Shown: positions 10,771-22,700 of the stretch, one piece after another
Numbering within the stretch: the stretch's first letter is position 1
Layout of the letters: each line of letters begins with the position of its first letter
Assembly (NCBI GenBank): GCA_033557675.1
Contig: JAWQRM010000350.1
Location: forward strand, 1-23,819
Direction: 5' to 3'
Length of the DNA stretch: 23,819 nt
Source of the DNA: Coptodactyla brooksi
Taxonomy: Eukaryota; Arthropoda; Insecta; Coleoptera; Scarabaeidae
Made by a program: the position numbers and the translations under genes
Notes under the pieces: generated by a model
What the model was told of the DNA's origin: nothing
Database searches by the model: none
Seen by the model: the letters and a program-made list of their open reading frames with translations, nothing else

Positions 10771-13700
10771 ATGGAAATCCAATCAGGTAAGTGCGCTCTT
10801 GCCTTTTACCATCTCATTTTCGGTAATTTATAAGAATACTCGAGTTTAGAAGCGAAAATCCAATCCTATTCCGCCATGCGCTTGCGTGGCGGCTAATTAG
10901 TTTCGCTTACGTTTAACCAATTTCGGTGTGGTATTGAAAATCTTAATCAAAGATTTTGTAACAATAACGTTATCTACCACGATGGTTAAGATTTTTATGG
11001 TTTAATATTTGGCGTAACGCGCGTACTTGGGCGTTAACGGAAATTCCGCCATCTTGGTATAAAAAGTTCGGTCAACATATAATCGATTTTATATCACGTA
11101 CACTTTATCCCTTGAAATACAGGTGGTGTACCACACCATTTTCAAATTCAAGTTCAAATTTTTCAAATCTTGCTCTAAATCTTCTAGATAGCAAGATCAT
11201 GCTTGACGATAGCGTTAAGGTTGTCGTTAGAGCCCGACCGTTAACGGAAAAAGAGATACAGGCTTCTCGGAATGTATCGTGGAAGATACAAGAGAACACT
11301 ATCTATCCGATAGATGATTCTATTCCGAAACCTAATGAACCCATGACTTTCAATCATGTCTTCGGGGTAGACTCGACCAACAAGCAAATACACGAAACCG
11401 CCATTTCACAACTCGTTTCGTCGTGCCTCGAAGGGTACAATTGCACCGTTCTCGCTTACGGACAAACATCCAGCGGGAAGCTGCACACTATGGAGGGAAC
11501 GTCAGAAGATCCCGGCATCGTACCGAGGGTGATCGAGCAAATTTTCAAAACGGCAGGGAAGGAACGTAAAAATTCCAAATATCTAATACGGTAAGTTTTA
11601 TTCAAATGATCCCTCCATTGGTACAGTTGGTTTTTTTTTTTCAAGTGTTGCTTATTTCAAGTTATACAATGACAAAGTTTACGATTTATTAAAGTTTTGT
11701 GATGAGGAAGTTAATGTACGTCAAAATGACGAAGGTGGCATAATGATTTGTGCCAAAGAAGTTGTTACTTCGACGAAAGATCAAGCTTTCGATTTGCTTA
11801 AAATCGGTAATAGGAATCGTCAAGCTTACGCGGAGAGGTTGAATATAAAGGAGAGCCGCAGCGATACGATCTTTCGTATTGTAAGTTGTTTGACCGTTTA
11901 CGTAATCTTTTATTGTGAAAAATTTGATCTCATTTTAATCTTAAATATCAAGGAAATAAGTAAATTGCATCAATTGGTACTTATTCCTTTTTTATCGAGC
12001 ACATGATAAACTTTGCAGATAGAACTTTTTTTAGATAATGCTCCAGGTCTTGTAACTTTCTGTGATTATATCTCTTTCTTGCACGGCAGTTCTACTAATT
12101 CATTTGTGAATTAGTAGAACTGCCAGAAATTAGTTCATCATTTTGTGAATTTATCAAAATTTCATTTCACTATTTCTTCACTAACTACAGCTGCCGAGCC
12201 GAGCCGAGCTTGTAATTTTTTAATTCTAGAATTTATTTAATTTTATTTTATTTAATGCACAACATTTATTTAATGCACAACATTTAATACCAAATTTCTA
12301 AGGTGATAACATTTTTTTAATGAAATAAATATGTTAGTTATGATCGACTGCATTTTACTAGGCATAGCAGTGTTCTAGCAAGCTGTTAGTTACTTGCTAT
12401 TTCTAACGTTACCTTCAATCGGCTATGCCTAGTCCAAAAATACATACACTGTAATATATATGGGTTTTTCAAACTTATACATAACAAAATACGTTTATCT
12501 ATAAATTGTGGACGCATTCATAAACTATTCATACACTTTGCAGTGTTGTTGTTGATATGATGTATTTTACAATCCTTTCAAATCGGAGAAAAATTTATTA
12601 AATTTATTTCCAAAGTACCTATTTAAATATGTTTCGAATACATTTGATTTCTACAACCTTTTAAACGATCCAATGTCTGTATGCAGGCCCTTACTATACT
12701 TATTTCTTGCATTTTAAATAATTAATGTGTTTTCTCTATATTAATACTTTAGAAAAGCGATGCAAAAAAATTATATGTACAGTACCAAACGTAACATAAA
12801 CGTTTCATGGTCATATTATCAGAATATTGCTATAATATCTAAAGCATTTTTCACAGTTAAATAATGAAAGGAGTTATAAACCTTTTTTATTGCGCTTATA
12901 ATTTTTTAGTTCTTATTTCTAGTATTTATTTTATTTTATGCTCAAGTGGGTTTTAGAATTTATTTTATTTTAGAATATTAAAAAAAATTTATTATAAGAA
13001 TAGATTTTTGTTTTCTGTTCTAAGGGTACAACATTTAAGATCAAATTTCTAAAGAGATAATATTTTTTTAGTCTCGTCCTCGTAATAACTACGTTAGTTA
13101 CGATCGACTATATTTTACTAGGCACAGCAGTGCCCTGGCAAGCTGTTACTTACTTGCCATTTTTACTTTTTCCTAAGAGAAAGTATTGCATTCGCAATAT
13201 CCAGATTTTGATGGATCTTCACGAATTAGCCTATCCATGCTGTTTTTGGTGGTTGGTCCGTCCGTCCGTCCGTCTGTGTATCGTTTTCAGATACGATTAC
13301 AAGTTTTTGTAACAAAATATATTTTGGTAATCTACATAAAATTGTGAGTAAAAAACTATAAGGATAGTACATTCTTCAAATCAACAGCTCTCGAGTTATA
13401 AGCGTAATTGATAAAAGTACAGTCCTATGGGGCAAGAGGGTATTTCAGTCTTAATCTCCGGTATTGCTCTCTTTAGAAAGAAATGTTTCAAATAAAGGTT
13501 GCATGACATCGAACTCTTCACAATTTGAAACAGTTTTCGAATATACAGGGTGTTCGGTTTATTCTAAAAACTATCCAACTTCACATTTTTAAATAGAGCA
13601 CCCTGTATGTTATTACATTTTTGAAGTCCTTATAACATTTACGGGCCACTTTAATTATTATACCTTGGCAAAATTTTTCTTAGAACTGTTATTGCCCTTT

Positions 13701-16700
13701 CTAGATAAAAATGTTTCAAATAAAAGCTGCATCCAATCGAACTGTTCACGATTTGAAACTATTTTCGAATGTACAGGGTGTTCAGCTTATTCTAAAAACT
13801 ACCCGACTTTAGATTTTTAAATGAAAAGATGACAGGTACGAATAGAATTTTTTTTATATTTAAACCAGGGGCAAGGTAAGAGAAAGTCATGTACGATGTA
13901 CATCTTCTAGCTCACGTTACGTTAAATCGGCTATGCCTAGTCCAAAAACACACACACAGTGTATATGGGTTTTTCAAACTTATACATAATAAAACACGTT
14001 TATTTATAAATTGTGGACGTATTTATAAATCATTCATACGCTTTGCGGTGTTGCTGATATGATGTATTTTACAATCCTTTCAAATCGGAGAAAAAATGAT
14101 TGAATTTATTTCCACAGTACCTTAAATAGTCCAATGTCTGTATGCAGGCCCTGACTAACTTGTTTTAATTTTGCAAACGCTAGATTTTTCCTTCGTTAAA
14201 AAAAATCTAAAGCATTTTTCACAGTTAAATAATGAAAGGAGTTATAAACCTTGTTTGTACTTGTTCGGACATAATAAAAGCATCGCAATAAACGAATTTA
14301 TGTAAAGAATCTCTTTTTTGAGACCCAGGATCGGGTGTCTAACTATTGGTGACAATCCTTATCGCTGGAATTAATTTACCGTGTGTAAATTACATTAATT
14401 GAAACATAATTAAAATGCACAAGAAGCCCAAATGTAAGATTTATGAGCTTTTTGCTTTAGCAAAAGATCATGACAGTTCCGCTGGTCCTGCTAGTCCCAA
14501 AAACCTATTAAGGCAACATCAAATATATGTTCCGACAACTTCCTATAGTAGACTCACTTTACATCAACCAGAAGTGTTCAACTTGTTAATCTAAGATTAT
14601 ATTACTCGTAGCCGAAATTTGCAAGACATGTAGCTATTAAAATATAAAAAAAACTCAAAAATCACTTTTTCAATAATTTTAAAGATTGCGTATCCCCTTA
14701 AAATCAGCTTTTAAATACGACGATATAATTGTACAATTAATGTTTACACAGATTATTGAGCACGAGTTAAAAGATGGTGCAGATTGCGTGATTCCGATTT
14801 CGCATTTGAATTTAGTTACGTTGGTTGGATCGGAGAGGATCGTCCGTTCGGCGGAGTACGAGAAATTTGCCGATCGAGAATATGTTAATAAGTAATTACG
14901 GTAGATTCTAAATATTTTTGAATATACACGTTTTGCATTTTATTACAGGTCTTTATCGATGCTGTTTTCTGTTATTTCCCAAAATGTCGAGAAAGTAACT
15001 CCAGTCAATTACGGAGACTCGAAGCTTACTGTACTCTTAAAAAATGCAATTGGTGGTAATGCAAAAATTGTAATTATCGCCAACATTTCTCTAGCTTCGC
15101 TAGAAAATACTTATTTCACCTTGTCGTAAGTTTTTTTAATAGTACTAATTCAGCAATTCTAAAATAATTGCTTTTTAGTTTTGCTGAAAAAGCTAAGAAC
15201 GTCAGGAACAAGCCCACGATTAACATTATTGGAACTACCAACAGCATTTTACGTCAATGTTTATCACAGATTCTACAATTAGAAACACAATTGCGTGATG
15301 TAAAGGAACGTTGCGCAGAACTAGTGAGTTTTCTTCAGTAATTTTTGTATAATTTAACTATTATTCTTAATCTTAAAGAAGGCTGTGGCGCAAGCAATGC
15401 AGAACATCGATATATTACATGAAAGAATAGTTTTGATATCTAAAGCGTTTGTGCGATCAGAAACGACGTACGACATAACAGAGAATGAATTTCGTAATCT
15501 GGTTTCAAAATCTTCGGCACTGAATCTATCCTCTCTGGAAATGCGTATGTTGAACGTCGTGCGTGCCAACACTGCACATAACGCAGATTTTATTGGTAAG
15601 CGCGCCAAACTGCCTTTCGAAATGATATTTTTCCATCTATCCAACGAGATCGGAAATGAATTAGTCGTACAGTTACCCGAAGATCAAGAGGAACTTTTTG
15701 TTACCGATTATTTGATAGATACCGAAATGTAAGTTTTTATTATTATTATTACATTATGAATGTCGTACTAAATATTCTTTAGACATCGTTCTGAATCTGA
15801 GATGGAATTCAGTGAAAAAGAAATGGATACTGACACCGTAATATCGATGGATATCAGTTACGAATACTCCGAACTAGAAAGATCCATTACGTCAAGAATT
15901 ACGGTAAAAATTATAAAATTAACGTTTGATACGGCGTAAAATTGACTTCATCCTGTTATTTTCTTTAGAATGAAGACTTGAGGACGGACTTGAGCAATTT
16001 AACCGCCATCTTCACCTCTAGCTATTCTGAACAAGTTGCAACGACTAGAGCTGTTGAAAAGCAAAATCAGGTTCTACTAGACGAAATTGCGGATTTAAGT
16101 CATAAATTGATTTCAGAGGATAAACAAAAAGAAAATCTTCAGCAAAGAATTGCAAGACAATAATTATTTAGTTAATTAACGACAATTATCTATATTGTTT
16201 TTATTTTTAGAGGGAGCTTGAACAAAAAATGGCGGTTCCCCAGGGCAGACAAGCGACTAGCGACCTCAAGAGACAGTATTACCAACTTCTAGCGGAGGTC
16301 GATATAAAGGATATGGAATACTTCCAAGTTTTAAAGCAAAAAGATGACCTAATAAAGAGAGTTGCCGATTTGACCGCTACAGTCGAGAAATCTAAAGCAC
16401 CAGTATTGTCAGTGCAGCCCATCCAAGCGACTGACTCTAACGTGTCGGTGCTACAGTCCGAAATAAACAGCCTAAACCAAAAGTTAGTTGACCAAGACTT
16501 CGTTATGAATGAAATGAGCGCTAAGCATAAAAGGCGTGAAGATGAGCTGCTTAAACGATTGAACGAGAAAGAAAATCAAAGGGAAAGAATATTCAGTGCC
16601 ATTATGAAAACCGAGAAACAAGTACAAGCGACGCCAGGTGTCGAACATACTGTTTCGCAAACAGATAAACGGTGCAATTTTAATGTTTCTCTAACTGTCG

Positions 16701-19700
16701 ACGAATAGTAAGTTTTTTTATGCTGCCATTCTACTGTTTTAAAAAAAATTCTTTTAATTTAGCATTCCTCAACCCCCCGATGCTTCAGAATTTGACGTGT
16801 CCGAGATTGAACTATCACAAACAATGGATGCATCCGAGCAATGTGGTCGGGAGGAAATCAGCTCGTAAGTTTTATTATATCAAAAATTAACTATTTTCTA
16901 AATTTCATTTTTCTTTTTCTAAGCAGCATAACAACTTGCGATGCATCCTGTCAAGTACACGACTTGTAAGTATACAAGTACTTGTTTTTTTATATTGCAT
17001 AAAACTGCGAACTATTCTTATTTGTCCCTTGTAACAGTCTAAATCTGTTACAAGGGAAGTGTCACAACTGTCACCGATTTTGATGCAATACGGCGATAGA
17101 ATGAACAAAAATAAGGTTTACATATTTTTTTATACGTACTCTAAAAGCCCCTGTGGCGAGTAATAAGGGTTGCAAATTGAGGGAAAAAGTATTTATTGTA
17201 TTTTGAACACAAGCACTGTTATCGAAATATGGTAAATGTAGACCGACATTCATTTTTAAAGAGATATTGATATATCACACATATACCAGAAGGTTAAAAA
17301 AGGGAAACTACTCCTAGTTTTTTCAAATAATTTAAAAACTACCCTATCGGTTTTGGCGGCATTAAGTATACATATAATACATTTAAAAATATTAGTCACG
17401 TGTTTTTTCTATTCTCCGCAGACCACCTGAGAAGTTACGGAGGTATTAACGTGATAAAACTGTTAGGTATTTAGAAAATACTTTGGAGAAAAACCGTAAG
17501 ATGTTTGTGGTAAAATAAGGCATTTACAGCATTTGGGGATGGTTGGGGTTAACTACCCTAATTAAAATTCATACCTTCGTGGATACTATTTGCTGATTTT
17601 GATGAAATTTAACAATGTTTATTTTCGGCGTGACGTAAAAACCTTTGAAGGGGTTTACAAAGGTTAGAAAATAGGGGTAGAAAGTATATTGTCGCCTTAT
17701 TCCTTTTTAAAAATCTATCGATGTCCCATGGAATAAATTATCCTCGTTTTCTTTAAATAATAAAATCGATATAAGATATATAAATAAATATTTAGTTGTA
17801 ATGAGTTTAAAAGTAACAAATAGAAAAAATGGTTAAAATATCCTGAACATCGGATTTATAAGAAACACTGTGGTAATCAAAGTCGGCAAGTAACACCCGT
17901 GAAAGAATGAATTTTTATTAGGATAGCTAACACCAACCACCCTTAAATGTCGTAAATGCCTTATTTTGTCAAAAATATATTATTGCATGACTAATTTACA
18001 GTTATTTAAAGCATTTTCTAAATACCTGACAGTTTTATCACGTTATTCTTACGAAAAGAGGGTATATAATATCCCTCATAACTGCAAGGGAGGTTGCCTG
18101 CGGAGAATAGCAAAAAACATAACTAATATTCTTAAACGTATTATATGTATACATAACACCACCAAAATCGATAGGGTAGTTTTTAAATTATTCCAAAAAA
18201 TTAGGGGTAGTTTACCCCTTTTAACCTTGTGGTATATGTGCGATATATCAACGAAAAGCTGTTTAAATATGAATATCAGTTTGCATTTATCACATTTCGA
18301 TAACAGTTTTTGTTTTCAAAATACAAGCGAATAAATACTTTTCCCCCAATTTGCAACCCTTATTACTTGCCCCAGGGGCTTTTAGAGCACGTTAGAGTAT
18401 GTTCCTTGAAAAATTGGAATATGAATTGACCTACATTTCGACCAGTAACATTTTTGTTTGGGTATTATTGATTACACTTTGTAATAACGAAATACCTATA
18501 AAAATTTTCGTTTATTCTTCACTTTATCTGTCCATTTCTTTATTTTTTTGCATTTAGAACATGTATTTTTGGACAGCTTGGCAGCTTCTTCGCTCGCCTC
18601 GCCTACTTATTGGTTTCAGTTAGTAGAATATGAATCGAAACATCAAAAAATATTTCAAAATACGTATTGCATTTTATTCATATCAATTTCATTTGATACA
18701 TAACATCGCTCTCACTAATATTTTATTCAGAATTACTATTTTCAGTTCCTTAAATATAATAGAAATCAACATAATCACTATAACAAATTTCTAATAAAGG
18801 TTCATCGTCGGTACGGTCAACAAATGCTGTTGTACAACTGTATATGAATATGCAGTTGAAGGGATCAAAACATCTTATTAAGTAACAAACCGTTTTTTTA
18901 TAAGATATGAAAACGGGGGAAGAAATGACTCCCAATGTTTCAAAATAAAAAAGAAAATAGGTTCGATGGAGAAATAGAGTCTCCTAATGCTTAAATATCC
19001 TTAAAATTATGTGTAATGCAATAATTGTGTAGGAGGGTTAAGGGGGTGTTATATTTCATCACAATAATTAATTGTAACAATTTCTTTATCCTCCATTAAC
19101 AGCGACGTGCCGGAAATAAGTAGAATGGACTTAGAGCACATCAACATAATTGAAGACAGCATCTTTCAATTGTTATCGGACATAAAACCCGAAGATAACG
19201 AAAATCAACAAATCATTGTGCAGCTTCTCGAATCTTCAAAAGAAACCTTCACCAACCTTCACAAAAAGTACAGAAGTTTCCAACAAATCCAGAATAAAGA
19301 TCTGTCAACGGATTCTGCAATAAAAGAATCTGCTGCATTTCTAACAGAGGTGGTTCATTCTGAAATACAAAGCGCTAGGACAATGATTAAAAAAGCACGT
19401 CGGTCTTCAGTCGTGTTAAGCACCTTACTGACGGAACTACAAAGTTACCGTGCTTACAAAGAACAAGATTACAACGGTATCGCGGGCCAACTTGGAGAGC
19501 AAATAACAACGTTGCGCGCACAAATCACTGAACTAGAAAATCAACTGGAAATGGAAAAGAGGAACACGACCATCGCCCGTAATGAAGCGGGTCTTGCCAA
19601 ATATGAGACGGGCAAATTAAAAGAAACGTTGCACAGAATGATTCCGTCAACGACGGAAAAGCAGATTTTGCAAGAAATATCCGAATCGAAAGCTGAAGTA

Positions 19701-22700
19701 ATGAATATGCAACGGGATATTTTCAAATTACACAACCACTTGAAGGATTCTCAAACTCAGATAAACGCACTCACGGCAAGTAACGAACAATTTGTGAATA
19801 AAATACAATCATTAGAGATGGATATTGCTAGTAAGGAAAAAATCCAAGATAGTTTATTGGAAGATCTACAAAAATTGGAAGTTGAACTTATTATGACGCG
19901 TTCCGATCTTTGTCATAAAGCGATGGAAGTGGATGATCTCCAAGGAAAACTTCCAAAATCAGAAAATGAACCGACAGAAGATACATTACAGGCAAGTGGG
20001 GAAGCGATCCCCGTTGATAATGATCTACTTAAAAAAGAACTATCACACGCAGAAAACCTGCTCAAAGAACAATCGATAAAAATGATTCAATACGAAGAAA
20101 ATATTAAAGCGTTGGAAAATATTTTAAGGGAACGCGACTTAATGTCCCAACAACAACTTATACAGGAGCGTGTTAGTTCCAATGTAGATAATACGATGGT
20201 TGAAATTATGAAGGCAAAATACGAAGAAGAAATTAGAACACTTAGAAGCCAAGTCGACTTCCTGAAAAATGCAACTGAGCTACTCGAAAATAAGGTCTCC
20301 GAAATGAACAAACAAGAGAGGGAAATGGCGTTCGCAAGAGCCAGAATCAAAGTACTCTCGCGAGACTTAAAAACTACTGCTCGTAGCCTTGTCGACGCGG
20401 AGGAAAAACTTCTGGCCAGTTACAAGACGTCAGCTGAAAAGGATAAAACGATACAGATGCTGGAGAAGAAATTTAAGGATTACCGTCAAACGATGACCAC
20501 GGATTCTAAATTGGCTATTGATATGATCGACCTCTTACAAAAATGCAATGAAAAGAATGCTTTGATTGAAAAATTACAAAAAGAACAAGTTGCTCTCGAG
20601 TTCGATAAGCAGTACTACCAAACAAAAGTATTTGATATCGAAAGAGCTTTATGTACGATGGCTGACGAAAGGACAAAATCTGAAATTGCTGCTAAATTCT
20701 ATCGGACTAAAAGTTTGCCAAATCTTCCAACCAGCAGTGCAGAATCTGAAATTACGTCTATACAGGATATCGTTGCAGATTTAACACAACTACAAAAGAT
20801 CTTAGGAAAAGCCACTTCTGCTCCAAACTTAAGTACCTCGGAAGGAGGAAATATTGTTGGTTATGACGATCGCGATATCGTAATGTTATCACTGAAACAC
20901 ACTAACGTCCAATTGACGGAAAAGAGAATGATAGATAATTTTGAAAATACTGTGCATAATTTAGCTACCTCGCTAAGTGGAATAGAAGATAAATATGTAA
21001 ATGTACAAACCAAAATTGATAGCATAATAGAGAAGAATAAAGAACAAGAGGAGCAATTAAATATAGCATTGAACGATTTAACGATTGCAGTAACCACAGT
21101 GGAAAGATATAAATCAGAAATAAATTCTTTACTTGATACAAGAAAGGACTTGTTAGCTTCAAACCAGCAACATATTGATAACATTACAGCCTTAAGATAT
21201 GAAATAAATAAATTGGAAATGAACACTAAAGAGCACGAAGAATCTATTGGATATAAAACGGCACAACTTGAGCTTGCCGAAGCTGACAAAATGCAACTAA
21301 CGATGAAAATACGACATATAGAAATGGCGTTAATTGAGAAAACAAAAATTGAAAAAGAGCTACAAGACCAAATAGTCGCTCTGCAACTACTAAATGAAGA
21401 AATGTCAAAAGGTGATTACGAACAACCGTCCACAAGTCAATCGGAGGAATCCGTAAGCCTCCAAGCTGCTATTCACCAACTACAGTCCATAAAAAGCGAT
21501 TTAGAAAGGGAACTGTGCGAACGCAAAGAGGTGAACGCGATATTATTGGAACAATGCAAAGCTCTCAAAGAACAATCCCGATCCGAAGAGTTCAACGTGA
21601 TGAAAAATCAACTAACACAAGAAATAAATTCTTACAGACAAAAATGTCTTTCGACCATGGAACAAAATCACTCCTTACTTCAAAAGGTAAGCCAACTTGA
21701 ATTAGCATACTCCCAGGATATCGGCAAACAAGCTGTACAAGATCCCAAGCTACAAGAGACTCTCCATCAGAAAGAAGAGGAGCTCGTCAAGGTTAGAGCG
21801 GAATTACACAAAGTTGAGCACAAATTATCTGAATTGAGCAAGGAATTACACAAGGTTAGATCGAAGCGAGTTTGCAAAGGTTCAGCACTTCCGTCAACTT
21901 CCACAGATAGCCGTAGAGTAAAGAAACAATTGATGCAAGATAGTCAACGTGACATATGTAAGTTTTTTATAAATTAGATTTATAAATTATTTTGATGGCT
22001 TGTGTTGAAAAGCCATCAAAATAAACCGTGTTGAACTTTCTCCTAATTTTATTTTTATAATGCTTTACATTGAAAAGTGAACTTAAAATTAAATTTAGAT
22101 TACTAGGAAAAGAAAATGTTAGCCCTACGGTTTGCCTATTAAGCTTTACTAACGATTTTAGCTTGCACAACCTGCAACGATCTTTGCGCTAAGATTAAAG
22201 TACTGGAGAAGAAATTGGGCGTTCTACAAACCTCCTCTGAGGAAGCCCTCACAAAGTATAAATCTCACATTGAATCTCAAAATGCCGAACTTGAGAGTCT
22301 CCGCAAGTTGAAACGCGAATTGACCAAGAAGTGCACACAGTTGGAGAACGATTACGTAAGTAAATCCCGACTGACACTTACTTCCAGAAATATAAGAGAT
22401 TTGTTCTACGATTTTAATGTTCTTTTATAACAGGATACCCTGTTGAAAACTACCAATAGTGATCTTTCTCAAGCAGAAGAAGGTGGTAAACAAGCGGCTT
22501 CTAGTGCTGCTAGTCCATCTGCATCGACGTCTTTGAACACTTCGGGTGATCAAAAAGAGTTGGTAAGACAGGGAAGTGTAAACTGTATGTTTAATAATTT
22601 TTCTCTATCAGGGGCAGCTGCGACATCGCGTAAGAAGCCTCACCTACCAATACCAACACTGCAAGGTCATCGCAAGGCAGAGAGTCACTACAATTTCCAG

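Larger units (their letters stand above)
11881..14751. other. Intron 3 of the kinesin gene, filled with repeats
   Basis: This 2871-bp phase-0 intron runs from GTAAGT at 11881 to TTTACACAG at 14751, in a gene whose other motor introns are about 53-57 bp after exon 2. It contains a 17-bp-stem hairpin, a short derivative of the L-M element (about 12340-12890), a fuller L-M copy (about 13090-14290) and a 59-codon open frame at 14415-14594 that I cannot assign. Confidence 0.85.
11188..15323 (+). other. Kinesin motor-domain exons with altered nucleotide-binding motifs
   Basis: In order: RARP (residues 20-23), the adenine-contacting strand, is kept. The P-loop GQTSSGKL (97-104) has Leu where kinesins have the Mg-coordinating Thr/Ser. 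Switch I NIKESRSD (206-213) replaces the first Ser and the His of NxxSSRSH. Switch II TLVGSE (241-246) replaces the Asp and Ala of DLAGSE. The loop-11/alpha-4 signature (GAxGxRLKEGxxINxSL) is reduced to VNKSL, and YRDSKLT reads YGDSKLT. The Arg211-Glu246 pair that bridges the switches is kept. Exon junctions restore the family alignment exactly (TIFRI-IIEHELKDG; VNK-SLSML; TLS-FAEKAK), so these are real residues, not misjoined exons. Confidence 0.85.

Noticed and set aside
15354..15644. 96-codon minus-strand frame opposite the kinesin
   Set aside because: Antisense shadow of exon 7, which is supported by splice phase and motor-to-coil continuity.
16149..16163. Premature stop making the kinesin a pseudogene
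   Set aside because: A GC-AG intron removes the stop in phase, and all other exons downstream are intact.
17966..18334. 122-codon open frame in intron 12
   Set aside because: Lies within the right arm of the foldback element and has no family motif; not a gene.
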